Shown: positions 13,901 through 21,556 of the stretch, piece by piece
Layout: each line of letters begins with the position of its first letter
Position numbering within the stretch: the stretch's first letter is position 1
Assembly: GCA_934045075.1 (NCBI GenBank)
Contig: OW203722.1
Coordinates: 20,498,986-20,562,985 of the forward strand
Source: Yponomeuta sedellus
Taxonomy: Eukaryota; Arthropoda; Insecta; Lepidoptera; Yponomeutidae
DNA length: 64,000 bases
Direction: 5' to 3'
Notes under the pieces: model-generated
Database searches by the model: none
Told to the model about the DNA's origin: nothing
Seen by the model: the letters and a program-made list of their open reading frames with translations, nothing else
Program-made: the position numbers and the translations under genes

Positions 13901-16280
13901 CCAATTTGAACGATTTAATATTAATGCGGATTCTAGTGTCGCGGGGCATTTTGATTTCGTACTCGCATATAACGTTATTTAAATATTTGCCATCGTAATT
14001 TGGTGATGAGAACTCTCCTTTCTCTGCTGTGAAGAGACCCCCACACCCTGGTATACCAGAAACGGTAGCGTAGGAAATTTGAAATCCTTTTCCAGAGCCG
14101 ATAGCATCGGAGTGGAAATGAACCAGCATAATTGATCCAGATGACTGTATGGGGGCGGGATAGGTAGAATTACAGTACTTATTAATGAGTGGGTCAGAGG
14201 TACTAGAGCCATCGTATACAGCTAAGTAGTCAAAGCTGCAATTGTTATGAGCTTCGATATCAAGCTCGTAGAAATGTAGTTGTATACGTTTGCCTAACTC
14301 TGCAGTTATTTTCCAATAACAATCACGGTTTGGTGGGTACCCACCGGGGGAACCTGGCGAGCTTATACGACCGTGATCGGCGGTGCCTAGTACGCCTCCA
14401 CAGACAGGATCTACTGTGGTCCAATGCAATGCAAAGCCGCTCTTGGCTACGCTGTGGTCTGAGCGGAACCAAAAGTACATTAAATTGTGACTAGATATTA
14501 TATTGCCCCCTTTTGGTAGTGTGACTCCACAGAATCTACCTATAAGCTGAGTTGCTGAGCTTCGACCGTCGTGGATTTGTAAGAAATCAAACTGGCATTC
14601 TGGGTTAAATTCTATGTCGAACTTACTAAATGTTACATTGATAACTTTATCCGGCGTGGTCATAATGACCCAAGCACATCTAACATTATGGTTATAAGAG
14701 GAATTAGTAAGAGGATACACAATACTACCTTCCTGAGCTTCAAGGACGCCACCACAAGATTTCGCTGGCGCTTGACAGAAGTCCCCTGTAAACTGTGCGG
14801 TGCATTCACACCGGTATCCTTGAGATTTGGTGTCGTCTTCCTTGCACAAACCACCGTTACGACAGAGGTTGCCAGAGCAAGAGTTGACTTGTATGTCGCA
14901 GTGTGCTCCACCATGACCCTTCGAACATATGCAAGTATAGCCGCCAGCTAGCGGATGGCACCGGCCGTGGATACCACAAGGGTGATTCAAACAGCTTTCA
15001 GTAGAGTTGTTTGTAGAGACGTAGCAACCGTTAAAACCAACACCGTCTCCGTGCATTCCTTCTGGGCAAATACATTGAGCGATTTGTCCACCAAGTCCGG
15101 GATTGTCGATACACTGCGCAGAGGGGTGACAGCTACCGCCGTTGATGCGGCAGGAGCCGCGGAACGTGCATGAAGTTCCGTCGCCCACGTAACCGGGCGG
15201 GCAGGGACCGCATACTCGGGAACCGATGGTGTTATGACAGCTGACCATAGGGCTGGTACTGCATCCTCCATTGATCGTCTTTTGGCATTCGTCTATATCA
15301 GAGCACGTGTAGCCATCTCCTTCGTAGCCATTAGGGCAAGAGCCACAGCGGAACGATCCTGGCAAGTTGACACATGATACTTTAGGATTTACCGAGCAGT
15401 GGGGACCGTGGCTGGACTCACACTCGTTGACGTCTGTCGTGCAAGCAACACTTGTGCCGTTGTTCATCCAGCCGGGTTCGCAGAGGCACTTAATGCCTTC
15501 TCCCGTGGTCACTGGTATGCAAATGCCGTGGCCACACATTTCATAGTCACCCCCGGAGCAGTCTTTGGCTTTTCTCGTGCAGTGTATACCGAACCAGCCT
15601 GACTTGCAGAGGCACTCGTAGGAGCCTGGCTTGTTTATACAAATACCTCCATTCTGGCAGCCGAGGTCTGTGCCGGCAAAGTTACGGCACTCGTTGACGT
15701 CAATCTCACAATTCTTGCCTTCCCAGCTAGGGTGGCAGAGACAGTGATAGTCGCTTGCGAGGCTGAGACAAGTCCCTCCATGTTCGCATGGTCTCGTGTT
15801 GCATTTGTCTTTTTCACAATCTCTAATTCGCCTCCGGAGGTTGTTGAGCGTTGAAGTCATGCGATTAATTTTCATCTGCATGAAAGTCAGATTTTGAGTA
15901 ACTATCTCTTGTTCAAGGACATTGCCGTGGTGTTCCAGCCTGGATATCCTTTGTACGACACTGTTGAAATCTTGACTGCTGACATGCTGATCACTGGATT
16001 CGCCACCGGGAGGTACGTAAGCCGGGATAGACTGAGTAGTGTTTATCCTGAGAATGTTAACATCCCCAATAAATACAGCCGATTGGGGCCCATTAGGGCG
16101 AAGGTAAATGTTTTTCCCGTATGCTGATTCCAGTATGAGATCGCCATTTGAAGTTGAGATTTTGGGCCTGCCGTCGTAAATTTCACAATACAAATGTGTC
16201 AGAGTAAGAGATAATAAAAATAATTGCAGGAATACCCTAGCCATTGTCCATGGATCGCGCGGCCGGCACAGCGGACGCAT
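4998..16280 (-). CDS. Cubn: Cubilin, endocytic receptor (single exon)
   Basis: This 3760-codon frame codes a cubilin orthologue. Cubilin is a peripheral membrane receptor that binds proteins through CUB domains and is held at the plasma membrane by amnionless; insect nephrocytes use it for protein uptake. Order of parts: signal peptide (residues 13-32), N-terminal segment, a predicted coiled coil (about 90-155) before the first cysteine cluster, eight EGF-like domains (about 160-510, several with the DVNEC/DIDEC calcium-binding start), then 27 CUB domains to the C-terminus with no transmembrane helix. These counts equal those of vertebrate cubilin. The methionine at 16244 (MARVFLQLFLL) is the better start: it begins the hydrophobic signal and has A at -3 and G at +4, whereas the upstream in-frame ATG at 16280 has a poor context. 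CUB13 lacks its first two cysteines. An 11.2-kb frame without an intron is unusual. Confidence 0.97.
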   Translation of the reverse strand: MRPLCRPRDPWTMARVFLQLFLLSLTLTHLYCEIYDGRPKISTSNGDLILESAYGKNIYLRPNGPQSAVFIGDVNILRINTTQSIPAYVPPGGESSDQHVSSQDFNSVVQRISRLEHHGNVLEQEIVTQNLTFMQMKINRMTSTLNNLRRRIRDCEKDKCNTRPCEHGGTCLSLASDYHCLCHPSWEGKNCEIDVNECRNFAGTDLGCQNGGICINKPGSYECLCKSGWFGIHCTRKAKDCSGGDYEMCGHGICIPVTTGEGIKCLCEPGWMNNGTSVACTTDVNECESSHGPHCSVNPKVSCVNLPGSFRCGSCPNGYEGDGYTCSDIDECQKTINGGCSTSPMVSCHNTIGSRVCGPCPPGYVGDGTSCTFRGSCRINGGSCHPSAQCIDNPGLGGQIAQCICPEGMHGDGVGFNGCYVSTNNSTESCLNHPCGIHGRCHPLAGGYTCICSKGHGGAHCDIQVNSCSGNLCRNGGLCKEDDTKSQGYRCECTAQFTGDFCQAPAKSCGGVLEAQEGSIVYPLTNSSYNHNVRCAWVIMTTPDKVINVTFSKFDIEFNPECQFDFLQIHDGRSSATQLIGRFCGVTLPKGGNIISSHNLMYFWFRSDHSVAKSGFALHWTTVDPVCGGVLGTADHGRISSPGSPGGYPPNRDCYWKITAELGKRIQLHFYELDIEAHNNCSFDYLAVYDGSSTSDPLINKYCNSTYPAPIQSSGSIMLVHFHSDAIGSGKGFQISYATVSGIPGCGGLFTAEKGEFSSPNYDGKYLNNVICEYEIKMPRDTRIRINIKSFKLESSLRCKYDYLKIYDGPSADSKLVGRFCGTTYVKTYVSSSNSLFLKFKSDRSSSSDGFQISYELVCQQIFEGDSGVIKSPGYPFNYTANKACEYIIKTSPGKAIQLVFQDFDIEDNNYFDCQYDNVEIRDGFDQKAPKMGTYCGAETPPIQTSTHNYMYLKFTSDMTVSGAGFYANYTSIDTKCGGIYKETTGLINMPSGSATKYEDNQNCTWILIAPEGQHIRITWNRFDLEGPPCNDYLELSEIDDAGKEETLPRFCGHTAPPTLTTPTNRLKLSFISDQSLRLTGFSMSYTFLDDNTHCGGYYFRTHGVLNSPGWPNRYPPNRDCSWVITVPVGRQIKLNISQFDLEKPQYNHKCTLGDYLEIRNGASINAPLIGSYCGLTIPRYITSMGHSLFLRFHSDFYLAGLGFQLQWDGTITGCGGTLSSSTGTISSPNYPLNYHENAECFYKIVTSHGSRLRINFNDLDLERTTSCIDDYIEIYDGRDNNARSLGRFCSLTIQTINIETTTNYAFIKFRSDFAISGKGFMLMYHTLCETNITGRNGVIESPDFPNNYARNLHCKWTINVPVGNTINVTFTHMDIFKSFNMAYRPSFSSSSIPYRGSYFDLDHISMATIRHPWLAVCAIDYLQFKEPSQSSTPTKHCGSILPSKFISKSNSLEIEFVTHAYSPKTGFRLEWVRQGCGAHLQRRYGTISLGTITSTSPIECEWLIETEPGTAIFITFTNVYMMDSPNCTSDAIEVYGGQDDTAPLLTKICHRDISTAVSTTNLMLLRFVKHSELRDVNFNARYDSSRAGCGGAIKTRSGIITSRHYPQNYDNNLECVWYITVPAHNRIQFNILDFDLYGSDDQSCGDVIRIYDGLNIFDNYTQIICPASNTSSYISKTNSMTIQFVTDRSGTAKGFKANFNAICGGVLKAHSYGSPGILSSDGVQSSVNCTWTIVAPELNQKVSLTVTHLYLAKNYDIVTNKACPSSFLRVLDGNDVSAPLIDEYCGSKVPPTIVSRGNAITVQFGSYSGPITGQFQAAYTNVESACGGTLTSEEGTIASPNYPLSYPAYSDCEWTLSTAPGNRVYIMFEKLDLAYSDNCNQDYLEIRENDGAGPILGVYCGNELPTNTTVSSKMFIKFHSDNTQARSGFLLHYGFIHGNDITGISSGQIASPLYPYRYQGSGEYTWRISSKHLERIVIFVESLEIPVSGSVCYNYLTIYDGYNDEAPPLKQLCGVVRSRDVESYRSSSNVVYIKLRLDDTNLGSLFSLRWSTTDTTQTIDSDKHKINCGGNTTEKVKIGQSVTIKSPNYPQSYDSDRNCEWLFQATQGRHLTFTLDDISLEEHNNCFADYINLYSSDTGVGDWKKIEGPICTSKSLNSILVSNSYLKVDFVSDSSIEKKGFLARVESKCGGHLSATSGEVLPTWSDVEGSPRNIFILKCEWSIKVRPGRTISLEFGHFNITNTGDDCANSVVLRNGESVESPLLETGRYCGYNNEKRKGITTSSNALFVTFTIHSTKFQNFRLRYEEKNIECGATSLLAVDHTWEVISSPNYPSIPTPYTECIWLFTAPPGEIMRIDFIDRFDLDTSLECVQEAVEIRDGLSEFAALKGRYCKFKPGTIKTSSNSLYIKYMTQLVEPRNGFKANISIDTCGGTIIGTHGEIQSPGYPNMVMLPIGSVCEWKIMGSTNQIYNIIVQDISLPPSVAKCGNKITIEETLKVNQTQVILKTFCSDEEQKETGKVFQSNMNEVTIKLHIGKVSEWSPHENYKGFRFTFNTTRKLCGGNIEESEGYIMTPTYSVRSSYCQWTITAPNKSRRIRLEILELSFDRNTIGVYNDVHFRSRINITSGNIFESTGSKMGIFLWSSPFTDTLDKRFKAKFTTNQPALCGGTFTGTSGEVSSPNLEMLSTYCEWTIESSSSETQRDRNTFLITASIHSQANRTRCYYGDSELSLKVNDGLPTIHKLCSTSNVTLRLPTASVIVNYIQNPVQLLDFKLKWRSQPCGGIIEVGKSPINILDIPGNVTGISLDCAWTITVPDDERVQLQLVGDFKLDCNQEFIQIIRGYFHGLSLPLFNYCKDEIVKRNHTMNYKEIHVEFHTENHNSNLKLIVNTVNTECGGLLTGFQMTFMTPNFPKHYYENEECVWEIQADVGNRVSLSFIDRFVIELQPNCTKDVVIIYDYIEGDYVEMKRLCGREIPPVYNSTNNKMKVVLRTDGDINMDGFKAMWTPICGGNLIATDEEKFLISDGYPYAYSPKKRCVYEIKARDKTIMIKFVDFELEGPYPQCDNDNLTIGGVQPNQGDSIETYCGKEKPTQPELYKDRVKISFKSDSYLNRRGFKISYQVYNCGRQIREPTIISSGDMDGDNKYDSDQNCTWFIEAPTNKVVVAQFVFIDLEHSSNTDFVSVFNGLKIDEENRIALLYGHISTTTIVRSTGNKMLIQFVSDFALNYSGFKVKILFTYDESVGCGGTIDMTSTSTSTIKSPLIGHNITYEKFLDCKWDIKTAPGKVIEIEFTSFHISPCRDVNQTALGYSHCNCDLVDIRDGLNPDSLIIGTYCGHTLPPKLVSSLNLLSLRLSTDGEIESTGFKATLMVRESLCGRESYILRPAVQHLKSPGYDKGAIPSGLHCVYTVTSLNIYYGTHIRINSLDLEDAEIDRNICEKSRLVISSYSENSNVTVGRSFELHAEGDFLREDQGRSRISALNIGPQQYVFCGKKNSIDLYTSNDVQINVQTSPDSGKHRGFDIEVSYTNFCPNNFTEVQGRIKVYSLFDGDKSSKECFTLITAPENHTISVYFMEILDNNWSQDVYLDVFDGNTTAANKLLRFSSSSENNLALFSTGRYMLFHNMGDESEQVTFDLNYVTTDKGRGCGGKLHNVLGKVTSPMYPETYRKIMTCEWELETPPGTGVTLSFLAFDLGPVCDYNYVQLLDKDGKVLNTLCDEDPADYQYESNYIKIVYKTRESNSGTGWVVMFFATSGPSRA

Positions 16281-16805
16281 TCAAACTATTCAATATTAAA
16301 ATACCTGCCTCATGGTGATATCTCGATGGGCGTATTGAAACGCCCCGAAATGGTTTCGAATATCTTTATTCGATATTTTTGGCACGAAAGGGGCCATGTG
16401 CTTATTGATCGATAAGCACAGCGGTCTTACCGATATTTTGTACCTATAGGTACCTACACATTTAGTTTTCTATATGAAAAATACGGTAATTGTAGTAAAT
16501 AAAAAAAAATCAAATAAAATGTTTAGCGTTACCACGTCCGGCACGGATCGGAGTTTAATAAGTGGAGGTGCTTTAAACTAAATGCTAACCTTTACCTGCA
16601 TAACTATTGAACATAACTACTTTTGACGTAAAAATCGTCCAAATGCGAATCGGGCAACGTGCAGTAGGTAAAGGGTAAAGGTTTCGTAGAACAAAAGGTT
16701 TCTTGATTGCTTTACACAAGTAAAGACTTTATAAAAGTAATTTTTAAACGAATTTGTACATTTTCCTTTTATAAATGAATCGACTATTACTCGTTAAATG
16801 GTAAG
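16281..16805 (-). promoter_or_regulatory. Cubilin upstream region
   Basis: This stretch precedes the cubilin start and should contain its promoter and 5' UTR, by position only. I can point to no convincing TATA box or initiator. Beyond about 16500 the sequence is AT-rich and nondescript until LINE-derived coding sequence begins. Confidence 0.3.
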
Positions 16806-17236
16806 TTTACTTTTAAATGGTTCAGAAAAGACCATTCTACTACATTGGCAGTTTATAAGTTTATTGATGAGGCACTAAACATAATAAATAACAAAAAATA
16901 CGCAATAGGGATCTTTCTCGACATGAGTAAAACTTACGATAGAGTTTCATATGAAATATTACTTCAAAAACTTTACGGTATAGGAGTGCGAGGGACAGCA
17001 TTTAACTGGTTTGCCTCCTATCTAGACAACCGTAAACAGCAAGTTCAGATTGACCACATTAACTTAAAATCTGGCTTAATTAGTAAAATCACATCAGCAA
17101 CATCTCAAGTAACACAGTCAATTCCGCAGAGAAGTGTCCTTCCGAAAGTAATAATAATGATCTCAAAAGAAGTTGGTTAATATCCTCTCTAGCATAATAA
17201 ACTGGCTCATAATTTGGAACTTAATTTCAAAAAGAC
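16806..17236 (+). pseudogene. Jockey/CR1-type LINE reverse transcriptase, 5' part
   Basis: The plus strand codes a reverse transcriptase fragment with the palm motif written as FLDMSKTYDRVSYEILLQK and the usual GIGVRG...WFASYLDNRKQQVQI stretch. The segment with the FADD/YADD motif is missing: after PQRSVL the sequence jumps by internal deletion to the region before the C-terminal domain. The frame is then cut at 17236 by an LTR-element insertion and resumes at 20463. It is a dead fragment. Confidence 0.8.
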
Positions 17237-17351
17237 TGTGGCGAGCATATGTCAACTCTGCGCGCGCACTACAAACTCCAATATTCCTGCATCGCGCAAT
17301 CAAAGTGTTTCAATGACAAGCATAAATATAACGTCCGACTAACAATAGTTG

Positions 17352-17569
17352 ATCCCTCCTCGGCCTCGAGGGGGGTCGCTCCCGATGTGGGTTTAGGGGT
17401 CTCTAGGACCAAAACCAGTCCCAAGGTGGTGTTTAGTGGGTAGGCGCACTTCTTGTGAGTCCCACATTGGCAGCACGGCCGGGTCCGTGCTGTTATGCAT
17501 GAGCATTCACCACCTCCCTCCCCCGTGTCCTCCGGAGGGTGCCCTTTATAGGGTTAAAAAAAAAAAAAA
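17352..17569 (+). mobile_element. 5'-truncated LINE tail with poly(A), copy 1
   Basis: This is a roughly 200-bp GC-rich segment (CCTCCTCGGCCTCGAGG... to CCTTTATAGGG) ending in poly(A). It is followed by a repeat of the target sequence AACAATAGTTG that precedes it. This is the signature of target-primed reverse transcription of a 5'-truncated non-LTR element. It resembles R1-clade LINE 3' ends in composition, but the family assignment is inferred. Confidence 0.7.
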
Positions 17570-17581
17570 AAAACAATAGTT

Positions 17582-17805
17582 GCTGTGCGCCCTCCTCGGC
17601 CTCGAGGGGGGTCGCTCCCGATGTGGGTTTAGGGGTCTCTAGGACCAAAACCAGTCCCAAGGTGGTGTTTAGTGGGTAGGCGCACTTCTTGTGAGTCCCA
17701 CATTGGCAGCACGGCCGGGTCCGTGCTGTTATGCATGAGCATTCACCACCTCCCTCCCCCGTGTCCTCCGGAGGGTGCCCTTTATAGGGTTAAAAAAAAA
17801 AAAAA
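17582..17805 (+). mobile_element. 5'-truncated LINE tail with poly(A), copy 2
   Basis: A second copy, nearly identical to the first but starting about 8 bases further 5' (GCTGTGCGCC...), ends in poly(A) and again in CAATAGTTG. The two copies lie in tandem at the same target, so one inserted into the target duplication made by the other, or the pair arose by duplication and later 5' change. Confidence 0.7.
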
Positions 17806-17839
17806 AACAATAGTTGGACCAGGCCGTCCCCAGGCATAC

Positions 17840-19781
17840 CAGCCTAGCGCAAGTAGGAACTTTGAAATTTTTGTTCGCATTTAGCCCCGTTTTAATGGCG
17901 GACATATTTTTGTCTCACTCTTTAATACTACTTACTCTTTCTTTGCTGTCAATGTCAAACTGAAAACATAACAAATATGGCGGAACGCGGCACATATTAG
18001 AACGTTTTCTAGTTAAAATTTTTGTGTTTTAAGTTTGTTCAATATCTAGCTGTGTGTATCTTGTTGTACAGTGTTTAGTGATTTTCTTTTAATATTGGCA
18101 TTGATCGGATGGTGTCGAACTTGTGCCATTTGTAAAATAAGATGCAGCCGGTCAAAGGGTACCAAAAGAAAGTTTATGGGTAAATTTCCTAGGGATGAAG
18201 ACCGGTAAGTATTTCTGGCTACAGTTTTTGTCATCTTGCACAAGAGCAAGATCATAAATTATGTTAAATAACGTAATTAATATACTATGAGAAAAATACT
18301 CAGATGTTTCAATGTCATAGTGATGTGCCATACACATATTCAATATCGATAAAAAAATATCTGATAAGTACCTTGGTCAGAATTACTACTCAGTGTATGA
18401 CGGGTGAATTGCTGTAAGCCATAACAATGTTTCAACGATGCACTATTAGTGGCTGCATTGAATGTTGTTTTTTTTTTTAGATGCAGACAATGGGTGAAAA
18501 TTGTGGAAGATCTTATATCGTATATCCCCATCGAAAAACTCCACCAACATAAATATGTTTGTAGAGATCATTTCCGGCCGAAAGATTTTTACAACTATTT
18601 TAAAAGGAAGCCGATTAAAGAAATGGTGAGTTGTGTTATAAACTTATAATGTAACACTTACTACATTTCATGAATAATTATGTAATAAAACACAAAATAC
18701 GCCTTGCTTTACGTCGAACATTTGAATATATTTTGCTCCGTCATTTAGAACGCAATATTATTATTACGTCTTAATACGTAAATGACATACTTTGATAAAC
18801 ATTTTTTTACAGGGCTGTATCTTCTCTACTTATAAATGCGCCTCCTCTTCCTGATTACTTACTAGCTGAGTTTCCTTACCACGTAGCCACGTCGCATCAC
18901 TTGAAACTGGTTAGTGATTGGAATTACTAAAATATTTTTTTTACTAATTTTTAACTTAAAATATTTTTTTATAAAAATGTATTTGATAGTTACATAGTCA
19001 ATTATGCAGTTATGTGGTAAACAGGAACAAACTATTTTTTTTTCGGACTATTCTTGCAATTGTTTATTTTCAGATTCAGCTATACAAAAACCTATTAGTT
19101 GTCGAGCTTCACAAAACAACTCTGGTACGTAGACTTTTCATGTATCGCTGAAGTTTTTTGTAACTAGAGTTTGTTTACTTTGATAAATTACAAAGTGTTA
19201 TCATTTTCAGCACCTTGTACAGCAGCCAAAATATCAGCTGTTGCTATTGGTCCAGTAGGGTTTGACCACAATTATTGTGGCCTGGAATCTCAGCATATTT
19301 ATCAGAACTATCCCGGTAAGTAGCATAGTTTACCAACAAAATAATAATCAATAACGACTCAACTTAACTTTTTTTGACGATTTCAGCACCTGAATCCAAA
19401 CCACCGATTGATGAAGTTCGCTCAGATTGGACACCTCTAAGGAAAAACCAAATAGCTGCTGAAATAAATTCAATAGACCTTGACCACAATTATTGTGATT
19501 TGATAATCAATAATAAAATACTAATTTCATTTGTCGTTTTATTGAAAACATTGATTTTTATTAATTTTATTAGGCTAACTGCGGAGCCCCTGGATGAAAA
19601 TTTATCGATATCGATAAATGTAGTACCAATGTAAGTGGACGTCCCTAATGCACAGACAAGTTGTTATGTTGGTAGCACTTTTGACATTGCATTTTTGCTC
19701 TATTGGTTGGTATTGCTAACGGGGCTAAACTCATTACAAAAGCATATAGGGAGGTCCCGTCTCTTATTTATATGCTCTGTG
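17840..19781 (+). mobile_element. 1.94-kb segment with 8-bp TSD carrying a THAP gene
   Basis: The LTR sequence is broken at AGGCATAC, and this octamer stands on both sides of the segment (17832-17839 and 19782-19789). The segment begins CAGCCTAGCGCAAG and ends ATGCTCTGTG, that is CA...TG. An 8-bp duplication is the hallmark of P-element and hAT superfamily transposition, and P-type transposases carry an N-terminal THAP domain. The terminal inverted similarity is weak by eye. The only coding content is the THAP gene described separately; I see no RNase-H-like transposase core. Its identity as a P-like element is inference. Confidence 0.6.
18109..19634 (+). pseudogene. THAP-domain gene with introns and two DHNY motifs
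   Basis: Six exon-like blocks with GT/AG borders are visible: to 18204, 18481-18625, 18813-18909, 19074-19124, 19211-19315 and 19387-19634. Blocks 1-2 give a THAP (C2CH) zinc finger: TCAIC, then KFPRDEDRCRQWVKIV across the first intron, then YVCRDHFRPKDF. Blocks 5 and 6 each carry DHNY (19264-19275 and 19482-19493), the HCF-1-binding motif typical of THAP proteins. Defects: the ATG at 18109 is one base out of frame with the THAP codons, and block 3, in the only phase fitting both neighbours, meets a TGA while its open frame (AVSSLLINAPPLPDY) is shifted by one. It is either a decaying gene or one carrying sequencing indels. Confidence 0.6.
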
Positions 19782-20462
19782 AGGCATACGATCTGCCTGG
19801 CGGGAAATTTGCCTTTATAGTGGAGGAGCACGATCACCCGCTCTTCCCTATAGTGGTGACCCCTGACAGAACATTGTCAACCTTCCTTCGCTCTCGCAGC
19901 ACTCCACATACATTAGTCTCATAGCAAAGCCAGCATTCTTCCCTCTCACTTCATCAGTTCCACTACAGTCAACGCACCGACTACTGGGACTGATGGTGAT
20001 CTTCCTCCAACCCCTCGGCACGGCAGCCACACAGCAACAGCACACGTACACGTTGCCAGTGGTACAGCAGCCTTCACTGGTTCCTACCACATGCGCGGAC
20101 TCCATGGTACTGTCGCCGGTGAAGTGACTGTTAGCCGCCGAACACCCTCAACCGCTAGTCGACTCACTGACTCAGCGTCACCTGGCACTTGCAGGCTTTA
20201 GAGCACAGACTTCGATTCCTATCAGACCTAGCTATGCGTAGCTACGGTCTTGAAGGGGAGTGATGTGGCGAGCATATGTCAACTCTGCGCGCGCACTACA
20301 AACTCCAATATTCCTGCATCGCGCAATCAAAGTGTTTCAATGACAAGCATAAATATAACGTCCGACTAACAATAGTTGGACCGGCCGTCCCCAGGCATAC
20401 GATCTGCCTGGCGGGAAATTTCCCTTTATAGTGGAAGAGCACGATCACCCGCTCTTCCCTAT

Positions 20463-20990
20463 AAGACCAAACTCATGCATTATAAACCTTACCAAAAACG
20501 AGAACTCAATATAGATTATTTTTATAATAATATTAAATTAGAAACTGTAGATGTTTTTCCATTACTAGGTCTAAATATAGATACAAGAATTGACTGGAAA
20601 GCTCACATTCAAATAGTATCAGGTAAACTCTCGCGTTTCACCTATACACTTTAAACGAGCTAAAGAGATCCACAAACGTGAAAACCGCACTCTCAGCTTA
20701 CTATGCTTATGCACATGCATGGTTAAGCTATGGGATACTACTGTGGGGAAATAGTACTGATGCGACCACCTTATTTGTACTTCAAAAAAGATGCATTCGA
20801 ATAATAAATAATGTAGACAAAATGGAAAGCTGTAGAGAACATTTCATAAAACTTAAAATCCCTACACTTGCCTCATTATATACCTATACTTGAAATCTGT
20901 AAGTTTGTTAGGACTCTTCTCTCTTGCCAAGGACCAATACTCGAAACCATTGAATTTAAGAAATCAAAATAAATTAGCCATACCTACCTC
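20463..20990 (+). pseudogene. Jockey/CR1-type LINE, C-terminal part
   Basis: Coding sequence resumes in the frame left at 17236 (KTKLMHYKPYQK) and continues through the post-RT region: FPLLGLNIDTRIDW, then SYGILLWGNSTDATTLFVLQ and RCIRIINNV, a pattern common in jockey/CR1/R1-clade ORF2 C-termini. It is broken by a frameshift near 20652 and by a stop near 20893. The 3' end is not sharply defined. Confidence 0.75.
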
Positions 20991-21225
20991 AACACTAAAA
21001 CTCCATAGTTCGAGTAAGAGCCAAATGTACCACATGAAGCAATAAACGATTGAACTTGGTAATTAGACTACATAGCAGTGATAAATTTATCAGACCCTGC
21101 GTAAGTGAATCATGGAGTCCATTGAATTTGATATTTAATAAGTCTCTCTGAGTATCTATTCTGGCATCTTCCCTTCTTACTGGAAAACAGCCCTAATTAT
21201 TCCTATCTATACAATATCAACCCTT

Positions 21226-21556
21226 GTATGTCCCCACACTGGGGCACGGGTTAGGTTCTCCACCGCGGGGGGACCAAGTCCGGACGTACTGTAAGACTGG
21301 CGGCCCTTACTGTCAGAAGTTATCAAACCACCCATAAGGCCTTTGACATGGCTCAACGTTTGCCATTACATGGCAGCCGGCACCCATGGTGCTCGGAAGG
21401 GAAGCACGGAAGCGCTCGGAAAAGATGCTACTAGCGGTCACCCATCCCGCACGGGATGATCACCCATCCCGCACCTGACCGCGCCTGTTGTTGCTTAACG
21501 CAAGTGATTGATTCCAATCACTCGGTTCGGCTAGTCCACGAGCGCTGCATCTCATC
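21226..21556 (-). mobile_element. Interspersed repeat (family R), minus orientation
   Basis: The sequence matches, in reverse, the repeats at 51062-51237, 53652-53835 and 57955-58345. Shared phrases include AAGCAACAACAGGCGCG, GCCGGCTGTCA, GGTTTGATAACTTCTGACAG and GTGGGGACATACAAGGGTT. It interrupts LINE coding sequence, with a short similar flank (CTATACA) on both sides. The phrase at the 3' end recalls RTE-type LINE or SINE tails of Lepidoptera; class assignment is uncertain. Confidence 0.65.

Larger units (their letters stand above)
17237..20462 (+). mobile_element. Short LTR retroelement with nested insertions
   Basis: The 3' LTR is 20264-20462 (199 bp, TGTGGCGAGC...TTCCCTAT). The 5' LTR is the same sequence in three pieces, 17237-17351, about 17806-17839 and 19790-19851, split by later insertions. 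Host DNA AAGAC flanks both ends (17232-17236 and 20463-20467); removing the element restores the LINE frame as NFKKTKLMHY. Two bases after the 5' LTR comes TGGTGACCCCTGAC, close to a tRNA-Trp primer site as used by CsRn1/Kabuki-type Gypsy elements. A purine tract GAAGGGGAG precedes the 3' LTR. The internal part is only about 412 bp and codes nothing recognisable, so the element is TRIM-like and non-autonomous. Confidence 0.8.

Noticed and set aside
4998..16280. Plus-strand and other-frame ORFs of 60-94 codons within cubilin
   Set aside because: They are chance frames in the antisense or shifted frames of a long coding region.
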